23,639 nt of DNA from Beroe ovata. Taxonomy: Eukaryota > Ctenophora > Nuda > Beroida > Beroidae. Below the pieces are notes generated by a model that was given only the letters and a program-made list of their open reading frames with translations, made no database searches and was not told the DNA's origin. The translations under genes and the position numbers were made by a program. The DNA is taken from assembly GCA_946803715.1 (NCBI GenBank), contig CAMPET010000182.1, forward strand, positions 67,527 to 91,165. The letters run 5' to 3'. Positions 1 to 16,300 of this stretch are shown here, in pieces. Numbering within the stretch: the first letter of the stretch is position 1; each line of letters opens with the position of its first letter.

Positions 1-345
1 GTTTCTAATGGTCCTCTAGCGACGGTAGAAGTTTCAAGTCAATCGGTCGATCCGTTTGGGAGCTATCCTCAAATGCTCACTCTAATTGTCCAGTTCTCCA
101 CATATAAGGGGTTATGGCGGCCCTTAACTTCAGAACCAATTACCGGATTAACATGAAATTTTGGCTGTCCGAGTTTCTAATGGTCCTCTAGCGACGGTAG
201 AAGTATGAAGTCAATCGGTCGATCCGTTTGGGAGCTATCCTCAAAATGCTCACTCAAACGTGCATGTTTTGTGCGGATAAGGGCCAAGGGGGTATGGCGA
301 CCCTTACCTTAAAACTGTTTTCATCACTATCCGTCTCGAGAATTC
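1..345. repeat. Tandem repeat, about 172-bp unit, two copies
   Basis: The block starting GTTTCTAATGGTCCTCTAGC at position 1 recurs at 173 with few changes over at least 85 bases. The two copies then diverge but keep related segments (ATAAGG...GGTATGGCGRCCCTTA). The left edge of the window cuts the array, so more copies may lie outside. The sequence between the copies (about 130-172) belongs to the same unit. No protein is recognisable in it. It would sit in an intron of the candidate gene at 400-1485, or in an intergenic spacer. Confidence 0.85.
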
Positions 346-399
346 TCGATACCTTAGAATTGGATCCCACCTTACGATCAATTACCAATCGTATTCCAG

Positions 400-1098
400 G
401 CAGAAGCAAGCTCGTAAGGATATGAAACCTCCACTCTTACAAAAGAGACAATCAGTTCACAGACAACACACACTGTTACAAGCGTAAGTTAACCTTAATT
501 CTGGGGTTCATTCTACATTGAATAATACCGAGACTGTCAGAGAAAATGAGCGAATTTAATCCAGTCATTTCCATTCTGTGAGAAGAATGAATGGTATAGA
601 GGAATGAATATTTGAATCCTAATTTTCCAATCATCGAACAGCTACTGAAATACTGAAATAGTCAGCTAATTATTTTCAACAAACGAAACTTCCATTGAAA
701 ACTCTAGATTTTATGTTTCTATAGATTACCAGAAGGACAATTCGACATAATTGGACCAATGAGTGTTCAATGCTACCTGTAAGTTTGCATCTGCGTGTAA
801 AACTTGTTTTTTGTGTGAAAATTCCGTCACGCACTCTTAACTAAAAACCAAGTGTTCATAATGCGTGTGTTGTTTTCTGAACAAAAACGTTGCTTTTTCA
901 AACCAAACTTTTCCCAGCTGTGTTGTTTGAGCAGAAAGAGACAAGAAATGTGTGTGTGTGTGTGTGGATTGAGCACACTCTGAATCACACTACCGTGCGA
1001 AAACATGTAATATTTCGTGTGAATATTTGTCTGTGTTTTTCAGCTGGTATTTCTATTCTTTCGACAATCAGCGCTCAAAGTCTGACATCAACGATTAG
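400..1098 (+). CDS. Candidate 3' exons of an unidentified gene
   Basis: Three segments form one reading frame across splice-like borders: 400-483 (preceded by CCAG, followed by GTAAGT), 725-778 (preceded by CTATAG, followed by GTAAGT) and 1044-1098 (preceded by TTTTTCAG, ending in TAG). Phases match at each join (phase 2 both times). The frame reads QKQARKDMKPP... then ALPEGQFDIIGPMSVQCYL, then WYFYSFDNQ... to the stop. I do not recognise the family. A second 3' exon at 1401-1485 also fits after 778 in phase, with a better pyrimidine tract, so the terminal exon is undecided. The 5' part would lie left of the window. Support is only splice motifs plus phase, so this is tentative. Confidence 0.35.
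950..966. repeat. (TG)n microsatellite
   Basis: A short uninterrupted TG run of about eight units lies in the presumed intron between candidate exons 725-778 and 1044-1098. Confidence 0.85.
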
Positions 1099-1282
1099 CA
1101 TTTACTCGTGCTAAGCATGTGTCTATGGCATCCCTTTACCATGTTTACCATGTTTACATGTTCACATAAAACAGCGACCTTCTTTTCTTTGTCCTGGATT
1201 TCTTTTATTCTACTTGTCTGGCTGCTTTGTCTGACTTCGACAAAGCTTCTTGAACCCCTTCTCTTACGCGATAACCGATTAA

Positions 1283-1382
1283 ACGTGTATTATAACATCT
1301 CTAACGTGTATAAAAACATGTATAACGTGTATAATAACATGTATAACGTGTATAATAACATCTACAACGTGTATGTAACATG
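1283..1382. repeat. 21-bp tandem repeat
   Basis: Four full units and one partial unit of the type ACGTGTATAATAACATGTATA, period 21. Because 21 is a multiple of three, the array stays open and would translate as a heptad like NVYNNMY. It ends just before the pyrimidine tract and AG at 1398-1400, so it is most simply read as intron sequence rather than protein. Confidence 0.85.
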
Positions 1383-1400
1383 TTTCTCTCTATTTCCTAG

Positions 1401-1485
1401 GAAGAACCACGAATTGGCAGAAGCCCAAATACAGACACTGCGACCTGTTGTGTGTGGCAGAATAAACCTACTGAAGCATGATTAG
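1401..1485 (+). CDS. Alternative terminal exon of the unidentified plus-strand gene
   Basis: A strong acceptor (pyrimidine-rich TTTCTCTCTATTTCCTAG) precedes an 85-base open segment that ends in TAG. It starts in the phase needed to follow the exon ending at 778, giving LKNHELAEAQ... to ...INLLKHD. It competes with 1044-1098 as last exon, or the two are alternative ends. No family is recognised. Possible polyadenylation signals AATAAA follow at 1895-1900 and 1904-1909. Confidence 0.3.
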
Positions 1486-2072
1486 GATACAGTTTAGGTC
1501 ATGACATGAATTGGAACATTCGAGAAAATAGGACTGAAATAGGTTCAAGAAAATGTGCGGCGCGCGCGGCAGAACAATTCAGTATTTGTAGAAGCGATAG
1601 CGCGTCGCACGTACGTTCACATTGCGCGACCCTCAGCCCTAATTAGATTGAGACTAACTTTGAGATTGATATTTGAGAACAACTGTACACAGTTCTCACT
1701 ACGAATTGAGTAGGGATTAGAAATTGTGATGTTTATTTGTACATATACTCCCATTGTATTGTTGTAATTTATAGCTCCCAGATCGCGTGTTTTGATTTGT
1801 TATTCGATATCATGAGTACTGTGTAATTTGTACAATGCACACCTATATCAAAGTTATTTAAACAAATTGAGACAAAATCTTTGTTAAAAATAGAAATAAA
1901 ATAAATAAACAAGTGGCTATACACAAAAATATAGCTCAGAGGGGGCATCAATTGGTTTTACCAGCCAAACAACAAATAAGTTTTCTGAATATCATAGAAA
2001 AACAGGAAAATCAACGGTCAGGAATATCCATTAAGATTTCATGTCCTGGTGCAAGATAGCAGAGTCCAGTTT
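1486..2072. other. Convergent intergenic region with candidate poly(A) signals
   Basis: No gene is seen here. It lies between the presumed plus-strand gene end and the HSP90 stop. Plus-strand AATAAA occurs at 1895-1900 and 1904-1909. Minus-strand AATAAA (TTTATT on plus) is at 1732-1737, about 340 bases past the HSP90 stop. If both are used, the two 3' UTRs would overlap. A GC-rich patch with GCGCGCGCGG and several GCGC cores lies at 1557-1632 in otherwise AT-rich DNA. Confidence 0.45.
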
Positions 2073-6362
<4,290 letters not shown>

Positions 6363-6403
6363 GACGATACACGGGGGATCGATTCAAAAGAGATCTGGTT
6401 GAT
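6363..6403 (-). promoter_or_regulatory. Candidate 5' UTR exon segment of HSP90
   Basis: On the minus strand a pyrimidine-rich TTTGCTTTGCAG ends at 6404, 41 bases before the ATG. This looks like the acceptor of an intron in the 5' UTR, an arrangement known in other animal HSP90 genes. I could not pick a convincing donor upstream, so the untranslated first exon and transcription start are unplaced. Confidence 0.4.
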
Positions 6404-6481
6404 CTGCAAAGCAAAGTACAACAGTAGTAACTGAGGAATGTCCACAACGCGGGCTATGATTGTACTCCACTCTCGTTGCTG

Positions 6482-6486
6482 ATTGG
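6482..6486 (-). promoter_or_regulatory. CCAAT box upstream of HSP90
   Basis: The minus strand reads CTGACCAATCAGC here, a good CCAAT context, between the heat-shock element and the start codon. No clear TATA box was seen. Confidence 0.45.
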
Positions 6487-6517
6487 TCAGTTTCTCTCAG
6501 CGCTCTGACGACATATC

Positions 6518-6530
6518 GAATTTTCGCGAA
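6518..6530 (-). promoter_or_regulatory. Heat-shock element, three inverted pentamers
   Basis: GAATTTTCGCGAA contains GAA-nn-TTC-nn-GAA with exact spacing, a minimal perfect heat-shock element for binding by an HSF trimer. It lies about 160 bases upstream of the HSP90 ATG, which supports heat-inducible transcription of that gene. A weaker TTC-nn-GAA dyad occurs at 6847-6854. If the 5' UTR intron extends past this point, the element would be intronic rather than strictly in the promoter. Confidence 0.65.
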
Positions 6531-7364
6531 GGACGGGTTATCCAACGCGAAATTTACAACTACAATACAAAAGGGTATCTCAGTGCGCGGCTTAATATCG
6601 CCGCTCCGCGCCCTTTCCTGCAGTCCTAGGGATCAGTTTTGACCAGCGGACACGCCGCAGTGCATTCTCAAACACCAATTTATCTTAGAAATTGATATAT
6701 AGTCAAAATTTTGGAGTTTCGGCAGGAAATTTTGGCAATTCTCAAAAATTGTGAACCGTTGACATAATTCATGTTACTCTAGCCTGTTTAGCGTGCATGG
6801 CATGACGAATGTTGCACGATAGTGTGCTTTTTTCGGGCGCGGCCTTTTCCAGAATGAAATTCTTACTTTTCAGCCAAAATAGAGCGTAATTTCAATGCCT
6901 AATTGGCCAATTAACTGAAATTGACAATAGCTTGCTTTCCGCGCGCGGCGCGTGCCGTCATAACTCACGATGGCGCGTGCTTTTCTGACTTTTCTGGAGA
7001 GAAAAGAACCAAATGATAAAGCATAATTGATTATCTGAATCCATATGGATCAATTTATTGAGTAAAAGTAGCATAACAGATCAACACAAATCAAAACATC
7101 AAATTCGATTATCTTTTCGAATACATATCTCCTGAAATCCTAATTCTAAACAATATAAATTGTGAAATATCTCTCTTTTGAAATGGAATTAAAATAGGAA
7201 ATGCAAATGATAAAAATTTACATATGTCATAAACACCGTATCAAACTACAATAAAAATATCATACTTCATACAAATTTTCCTTATAATAGTCAAAAGGAT
7301 AAAGGTCAAACATTAAACATGCATTTTACAAAAACATTCAGTCTCTATAAGATGAATGACAACA
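6531..7364. other. Intergenic region between HSP90 and the phosphorylase 3' end
   Basis: No gene is seen. The HSP90 promoter should occupy the left part. A GC-rich patch (GCGCGCGGCGCGTGCC and neighbours) lies at 6928-6982 in AT-rich DNA. The right part is the presumed 3' UTR of glycogen phosphorylase, with a minus-strand AATAAA (TTTATT on plus) at 7054-7059, about 300 bases past the stop. Confidence 0.5.
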
Positions 7365-10300
7365 CTATTCTTTTCTGGGGTTTAGGTCGATCTTGACCTG
7401 CTTTGCGTCCCAGATCTCCTTGGCATACTCACTGAAAATAGGATGAATTTCTCAGAAAAAAAACACCAGAACCATTATCGTCATCCTGAATTATAGTCAT
7501 CCTGAAATTGCAATCTACCAAAGTGAAAACTTCTCGTCGCGATGCAGACTCACTGGATAGTTCTATCACTAGAGAATTTGCCAGAGCTGGCAATGTTGTG
7601 CAGACACTTCTCAGTCCATTTCATCCAGTCCATATAGAGCTCGCTCACTCGCTCCTGACACTTGATGTAGTCCTCATAGTCGGCAAACACACAGAACCTG
7701 AGGGCGAGGAGTGGTTCTCATAGCAACAATCATGCTATCTGGATATGTTGCTACAGCAACATACTCCATATTGTCATAGCAACACAACAGGCGCTCACCT
7801 GTCGTTATCAACGAGGTTGTTGGCAAAGTCTGCGAACTTGTGAGAGTCCTGTGGACTGAAGTATCCGCTGTGAATCTGATCAATTGCTTTCTTCAGTTCA
7901 GGGAGACGATTCAAATATCGTCTCGTGTCATAACCCTTCTTCCACAAATTAGTCACGTCATCAACCTAGAGAGATGGGCGTTGTCAAAGTGAGCGACATT
8001 TCCAACAATGGCTGTTGTCATGGTAATTAATCTATTATCGGATGCTCCCCTACCTTCATTCCAAAGATGAAGATGTTATCCATCCCCATTTCCTCAGCCA
8101 TCTCCACATTTGCTCCATCCAGAGTACCAATTGTTAGAGCGCCGTTAGCCTGTAGGATAACATGGGACGTTTAGAGAACATTCTCTTCTATACCCAGTCT
8201 ACATCCAGTCTCCTGTTTAGAAATCCTCTCTGAGAAGGAAATCTACTCTTGTGTTTTCGAACTCACCATGAACTTCATGTTGCCCGTCCCGGATGCCTCT
8301 GTTCCTGCGAGACTCACTTGTTCCGAGAGATCTGCTGCCGGCATGATGATCTCCGCAAGCGAACACTACGGACAAGGAGAGGTTTATAATTGAGATCAAA
8401 TCAAGTTGAAATTCAATACCTTGATATGAAAAGAATGAAGTCTTTACGAGAGGACAAATTCAGAGTATGGCATTCTCCTTATCCCAAGTGAAGGGGTTGC
8501 AAGGAGGAAATCGAAGGAAATTCTAGGCATTTCTCACCCTGTAGTTGGACAAGAACACAAGTTTGAGTTTATCTCCGACAATGGGATCATTGTTGATGAT
8601 GTTTGCAGCATGGCATATCAGTGATACGATCTGTTTTGCAGTGTGGTAGCCTGGGGCAGCCTAGGGAAAGAAGTTATGATTCAGAATCAAATTGTTTCAC
8701 GAGATTTTCAACATAATTTCAAGGTCAGAAACTTAACAGTTAGGACTCATTCTTAACTAGCATTCATATGTTTTTAATCATATCTTATTCTTGAACAAGT
8801 TGGGTTTTCTCCAATTCCCCACCTTTCCACCAAAGAAGACAGTTCGGGGAACAAATTCCCCGTTTGGATTACTCTTGATTCTGTTGTACATGGTGATCAC
8901 ATGTAGCAAATTGAGCGTCTGTCTCTTATACTCATGAATACGCTTCACCTGTGGACCGTGTGGTGTGTTGTGACATGTCCTTTGCTTGTTTAGGATAAAT
9001 TGGACGGAATTATGCCAAAATTCCAGGCAATCTTATCATTTTTGATGCAAATTTCCCACGCTCGCGCATACAACAGCGCGCTACGACGCGCGCGCGTAGA
9101 CAATACTTCTATACAGATTTGTAGCGAATGAGACATTTGGTAATCGCGCGTGGCGGTAAAAAATGCTAAAAATGAGACATTGGTTTCATCAAAACTGGCA
9201 AACTGGCAAAGTGGTGTCAGAAAAAGTGATGTCAAGAGTGTCAAGGTCAGAGTGGTGTCAAGGCCCGAGTGGTGTCAGCTTTGAGAGTGGTGTCAGCGAA
9301 TAATAACCTGAATATCGAACATACTCCCAACATTTAGCTTTATCCCATAAGTATCCTCAACATACTGAGCAAGTCGCCCCTTATTCTCCTGTTTTGTCTT
9401 GAATATCTGCAGAAAAGAGAACGAAATTCAATCACCAAGAAATTCAAACTCAATTCCAGGAGCCTATTTTTGAACTTATTCTGGTATTCCCATTTCACTC
9501 TGCTAAACAAACAACTGAATGAGAAGGGAGGGGTAAATCACATACCTGCTGTAGGAACGCTTTGTCAGACGCAAACTGCTTCAGTTGGGCAAGTTGGGAG
9601 AGATGAGTCGGCCAGTCCTTGCCTAGATGCGAGAGGGGGAAATGAAATATTTCAGAGATCTCAAACAGAGATGAATCGTCAAATATTCAACTTTCCCACT
9701 TCAGCAACACCGTTGCTTTGAAAGTCAAGTGATCACTTTACCTATTTTCTCGGTTATCACTTGGGTAAGTGACGGGTTACAAAGCACAATCCATCGTCGA
9801 GGTGTTATTCCATTGGTCTTGTTTTGGAATTTCTTTGGTGTCATTTCGTAGAAATTCTTAAACCTGAATAAGAGAACCAGACATTAATAACAGATGCTAA
9901 ATTGAATACTGAAATCTTCCAAACATCTCAAAAATAGGGGACAATTAAACAGGTTTAGGTAGAAAACAAGGAACCATATATATTCGCGATATTGGACTTG
10001 AACAAAATGTGAGAATGATTTCTACTGACAGTGAGGTCACGAGGAGTCCACTGTGAATAGCTGCCACTCCGTTAACAGCGTGACTGCTGACAACAGACAG
10101 GTATGCCATGTTTATCCTCTTCTCTCCTGAAATTGAGTGAGCAATAGTGAGCATATAGGGAAATAGTGAACTAAGTTTTTGTGAGAATTGAGAGTCATGA
10201 TAACTTGTACCACGATAAACTGAGATCAGCATTAACAATCAGTTGTCAATGACAGTGAAACACGGAAAATTGATTTTATCATGAGTTAGATGAAACACAA

Positions 10301-13300
10301 ATATTGTAGATAACTGGTACAATCCTAAGTGGAACATAAAATGAGGAATGGGAACACCCCCTCTCCCCCACTAACCTTCCTCCTCAACAATGGACATAGC
10401 CCTGATCTTGTCATTATCTCCAGGGAAGTGAGCTCTTACCGCCTGAAAACACGGAGTGATCAATCATTAATCTACAAATTCTTTATTCCGAAGGAATGAA
10501 GTTCCTTTCTCAGTGATTTTATATACTTTTCAAGTTTATAAAACGTAAGACTTGATTCTAACGCATCGAGAATCACACACACATACACGTTTATTGGTCT
10601 CCCAAGACACAATCTTGAGACTTGATGGATCAAAACTTGATCCTATGTTGAGACAATTCTGTGACTGCGAGTCTGTGAAGTCTTCACTCTGCTGTATTTT
10701 GCGCGCAATCGTTCTCATTTTGCTCGCAATAAATATAGAATTTTCTATTCACACACGCATATTCCGACATACTGGCTTTCTTTTGATCACCAATTCACCC
10801 ACTTCCCAATCTCTCATTCGTCCCAATAATCCCCCACTCCCTAGTCTCCACTACTTCCTCACACCCTCACACCCTCACTCCTCACTATTCACTCCCCACT
10901 CCTTCACTCCTCACTCCCTGACACCCTAAGTCCTCACTCCCCAATATTTCACTCCCCCACACCCCCACTAATTCATACTAGATACCTCTAAGTGGAAGTG
11001 GTTGATAAGGTAGATAATCTCCAAATGTCGAGGAAGCACCAGCTCCAACATGGTCACTGGCCATCTCTCTAGAGCCTCGGGTAGAATCGTGTGATTTGTG
11101 TACGCGAATGTGCCCTTGCAAATCTTCCACGCCTGGGACAGGGGAGAGAGAATTATTGTTACGAATGGTTGATTCTATGAGTGTGATTTTTTGAGGTGCT
11201 GTTCGTAAAAAGGTCGATTCATGATGTTAGAGGCGATGTCCGATCAGAAGATGCTACATGCTACGTATTCGTGATAGATTATTGAGTACCGAATTCCAAG
11301 AACGGAGTCTCGATTCAATTCTTGGTAATAGTCTCAGTAGTCAATGTGTGTGTGGGGTGGAAGATTATTGAATAAACATCGTCCAATTATGGATAAACGG
11401 GATTTTGTTGTTACGGCAAATAATTGGAGGTCTGAACAGATAATACATGCAGACTATAATTGCGTTACGGGAAACTGAATTCCGCAAATGATATTCCATC
11501 GGATAAACAGCGTACAATCGAAATGACACGTTGCACTTGATGACGTGACCATAGCAAAACGTATCAGAAGACGTGATCATGGCAAAACTGAACACAGTTA
11601 CAACCACGTTACCATGGTAACACGCGGACGTTGTTACCATAGCAACGCGTGTGTTGGACGTTGTTACCATGGCAACGCGTGTGTTGACAAACCTCGTCCC
11701 AGGATAGCTCCTCCTCGTCCATGAGTACTCTCATCAGTTCAGGAATAGCCAGGGAGGGATGAGTGTCGTTCAGTTGGATAGCAACCTGCTCAGAGAGAGT
11801 GGTGAAGATGGGTCGTGAATTGGAAGTTCTCTAAATAAGACGAAGAATAGGACGAAGAATAGGAGTCGACGAAGGTAAATGGGGGAGGTGATGGAATTGG
11901 GGTGATGAAGGACACAAAATGATGAAACAGAATTAGCCATGAGGACTGAAAATGTTTTCAGCGGGGGGAGGCCTTGGCAGAAGTCCATTTCATATGAATT
12001 CATTCCCACCCTCCCACCTTATTAGGGAAGTCTCTGTAGAGCTGTGACTTGGAGATGACATTGGCATTGGGAACCCCGGCTTTGTATCTCCTCATTATGT
12101 CAACAAGAGTGGCAGCCACCATGAAATACTCCTGTTTCAACCGCAACTCCTTGCCTGCGGACACAATGTGCAGAAAAGAAAATGCTCTTTGAAAAAACAA
12201 AATTTTGTGACGAAGGAAAGTGTTCTTTAGTAATCAGTTGAGGAGAAACAAATGTATGCTATTCGCATCAGATGAAAAAGCATTGAATCCTATAACGAAT
12301 TACTTACCCTCGAAGAAGTTATCATTGGGGTAGAGAACTCTGCTGATGTTCTCTGCCACATTCCTATCCAAAACAGCATCGATGTAGTTTCCATGGTTAA
12401 CTGAGGGCGAGAGACGGGACTGAGGGTCCACTTATTTGGGTTTAGTGGTTCATTTGGAGGAGTGAGTGTTTTGTCAAGACGAGGTTTATAGTTCAGTTTT
12501 GGCCTCGTTTTTAAGATCATTAATGAAAATCGTGACTGAATAATGGCAGCTAAGCAAAAGTTCAGGAATGTCGTAAACTCACAGTAGGAGAGGTCGAAGT
12601 CTTTGGATGATTTGGCTGACCACAACCTCATGGTGTTGACAGTGTTTGTGTTGTATCCGGGTATGGGGGAATCATAGGGGATGGCGACCACTGTCTTTGT
12701 GTCAACCCAGTGCACCTTGTCTGAGAGTTAATTGAGAGGTTATTGGACAGCATTAATCATAGTTAATTGGAAGATAATTTGATCCTGATTGTAGTTAATC
12801 AAGAAGTAATTGTGCGTGTTAATAAGCAGAACAAAGGAACAATATGTCACCAGGAGGTGTGAGCTATTATACCAAATATAGGCATGGTCATTACCATTTA
12901 TGGTCATTGTTCGACCGTACATCTTGATAGGAATAGTGTACTCTGGTCTGGCTTTCTCCCAGGGGTTTCCGTGTGTCAGCCAGCCGTCAGGTCGCTGGAT
13001 AAAAAGGGGGGATGAATCAGAGAACTTTAGTTATAGGGAACTTAGGATTCATGAAAGATTTGGGTCGATAAGAAGGATCTAAACTGAGGTGTTCTTGGGT
13101 TTCAGTTCTCTGGACCTCACCTCAACTTGGTTACAGTTTACAATGGCTTGTTTGAACAATCCGTATTCATATCTGATCCCATAGCCGTATGCAGGATAAC
13201 CCAATGTGGCTAGAGAGTCCAGAAAACAAGCTGAAAGCGGGATGGGACGTGAGACACAGACACACAGACAAAGACACACACACACACACACACNNNNNNN

Positions 13301-16300
13301 NNNNNNNNNNNNNNNNNNNNNNNNNNNNNNNNNNNNNNNNNNNNNNNNNNNNNNNNNNNNNNNNNNNNNNNNNNNNNNNNNNNNNNNNNNNNNNNNNNNN
13401 NNNNNNNNNNNNNNNNNNNNNNNNNNNNNNNNNNNNNNNNNNNNNNNNNNNNNNNNNNNNNNNNNNNNNNNNNNNNCACACACACACACACACACACCTG
13501 CCAGTCGGCCGAGTCCACCATTACCCAGACCCGCATCAGGTTCTTCACTCACTATATCCTCAATATCCAGACCCAGCTGATACAGAGCTTCATCACATGC
13601 ACCCTGAGAGTGTCATTGTTATGATATTACATTTTCACACAGAATATGACGTACATTGTCACGATGTTCCATTGCGTTTATCAAAAAACTTCGCGAAAAA
13701 CAAATCATACTACCCCCAAAAAACACTTACCTCCAACATGAGATTTATCATGGTGTTACTCAGTGTGCGCCCCATCATGAACTCCAGCGACAAGTAGTAT
13801 ACTCGTTTAACATTCTGTTTAGCGTACCCTGACAATTAGCAATCAATTAGCAATCAATTAGCCACTTACAGTAATCTAGTTTACGTTTTTCATCACGTCA
13901 CAATCATCAGTGTTTACAATAACGTGATTGCAATTCTCCATCGTGATAGTCTAAGTTCGGTCAGATTTCCAGTTATTCTCATTCCCCCTTACTCCCCCTT
14001 ACTCCCCTCACTCCATCTTACTCCCCTAACTCCCCCTTACTCCCCCTCACTCCCCCTTATCATAGGAACAAGTTACAACAATCCAACACATGAGAGTCGA
14101 TCCCCCCACTCTCCTACTCCCTCTCCTCCTCCTACTCCTCCCCCTTCCCTCGCACTCCCGAACTGGTCTCCGCTTCACTACGGACCCGACAAGCGTGATT
14201 CAGTTTTCCCAGGACTTCACCAAGTTTAACCGGGCTCTGTCGGCTTGTGGATGGATGAAACAGACAGATGAAACTGAGCTCCCGACTGTGTTATGCTATG
14301 GAGGAGATGGACGAAAGAGTGACGGAATTGAGGGAATGAGTATTGGAAATGAGGGAATTCAGGGTCTCAACAACACCGAATTGTTGTTCTCTGCTAACGG
14401 TCGTGACACATGCGTTCACAGCACGTGCAACAATTGGTACGACAACTTCAACATCACTATGGGAACTTGGTATCACTCGTGCGTCACGTGGAGTGAAACA
14501 ACCAACATTTACCGATATTATGTTAACGGTAAAGTGCTGGGATCAGCGGCCACCCCCATCGGTCAAAAGTTCACCAACGGTAACCTACTGAGTATCGGGA
14601 ATTCGGGGAATGGGGTAGGGGGTGGGTTTGCTGGTGATTTGTACAACCTCAACCTCTACCCTCACGAGTTATCTGAGATTGAGATCATGGACATGTTTGA
14701 CAACGGGATGCTGTCATCACAGAGTCATGGTGATGATGATGACAAGATGGTATTGAAATGGCAGGATATTCTATCGCAAACAAGGTGCGACACGGTGAAT
14801 GCGATTGACATGGGTCGAGAGCTGGCTGGGCTGCTTGACTCAGTTGATGAGGTTGATGAGGAAGATATGTTGAAAACCACACTCATGCTGAAGGATGTCC
14901 ATGCTGATGTCATGGAAAAGGAATATGCTAAGATCGTACTAAAGCTCAAGGAGCAAAGTGAAGCGAAGTTGAATGCGCTCGCATCGCAGTTGCAGACCAT
15001 GCAAGCTAAGTTTGTTGATACGAATAAACAACTTCAGAAGACGGAAGATAGACTATCGAAAATGAGGAGAAGATTCTACAAATCTCGGAGAAAATTCATC
15101 GTAACATCTCAAAAACTGCGCTTCTCAAACGGAAAACTCGGGAAATGCGCTGCTGATCTTGAATCGACTGAGGAAAAGTTTATGAACACAACAATACGAC
15201 TGATCGACACAGAGCGATTGCTCAGGGAAAAACACGTGACGTCCGAAAGTGAAGTGTCAACTCGACTAGAGGAGGTGAGAGAGAGTATGGAGAATAGTGT
15301 GAGTGATATCCTGAAAGCAGCTTCCGCACTGACACGTGGCGCCAGTGAGTCTGCCACGGTGACGAAGTTGAGGAATAAGATATCGAGACTTGAGACCAGA
15401 GTGAAGGTTATGAAGGGGAGAGTTGGCAAGTCGAGAGAGATTGTGAAGAACTCTAGGAAGAGAATCAGCGGGTATAAGTCTAGGTTGAGTGATTTGAAAG
15501 CGTTGCGATCAAAAAGGATGACCTCGCTTAAAAGGAGAATTAAGAAGTTGAGAGTAAACTTCAGAGGATTGCAAAAGGAAGCTAAATCGGGTTGTGACGC
15601 CAGACTGACTAAGATCCAGAACTCTCTAACATCAATTCTGGGGGTAAACAAAGGTGGTGATATTGGAGATGTGATCAACAATGTGAAGGTGTCCGCTCAA
15701 AAATGTTCAAACCAATTAGCACAGACAACGGAGAAACTGACAAAAGTTAGCACAAAGCTTGAGAAATCTCAGGAAGTCATTTCCAAGAGTACAACGAAAA
15801 TCCTTAGTTTGCAGAAAACGGTGAAGAAGTCGGAAACTAGAATTTCTAAGATGTCTTCCAAGTTGGAAACTTACCAGAAAAGTATTAAGAAGGTGAGCAC
15901 TAAATTGAGCAAAACTAAGAGAAAGCTTCTGACATCTGAGTCAAGGAGAAGCGAACTCAGGAACACCTTGAGAGAGACAAGCGAGAAACTCACCAAAATA
16001 TCAAAGTCTCTGACGAAAAAAGAAAGCGATTACGAGGAAGTACTTCTCAAGCTGAATGCGGCAAAATTGAAGCACTCCCAAACAAAAGTTCAATATCTGA
16101 ACTGTGATGGAAACAAAACTGCAGAAAGTGACAGGATGACTGAGCTGGAGAAACAGGTTTCAGACAGCGCTGTCGAGTTGAACACTGCCAATGACAAGAT
16201 CAAGTTCTGCGAAGAAGCAAAGACAAAGATAAAGGTAAATCTGAATGAGACGGAAACAGATTTGAACAGTTTTAAGGCGAGAGTTTCCATTCTCAGTACC

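Noticed and set aside
1108-1485. Single 125-aa protein with NVYNNMY repeats
   Set aside because: The repeat part is a 21-bp tandem array that stays open by period. A strong splice acceptor inside the frame at 1398-1400 points to intron followed by exon.
13079-13797. Long open frames across the N gap
   Set aside because: They are open only because N is read as unknown residues and CA/TG repeats lack stops. The real coding content is the phosphorylase exons at 13121-13230, 13498-13603 and 13731-13828.
13924-14229. Proline/serine-rich 101-aa plus-strand frame
   Set aside because: It is driven by the CT-rich simple repeat and overlaps the true start of the nested gene in another frame.
15109-15681. 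190-aa minus-strand open frame under the coiled coil
   Set aside because: It is the shadow of a Lys/Glu/Ser-rich plus-strand coding exon, with a composition (Phe, Ser, Leu) typical of the reverse complement.
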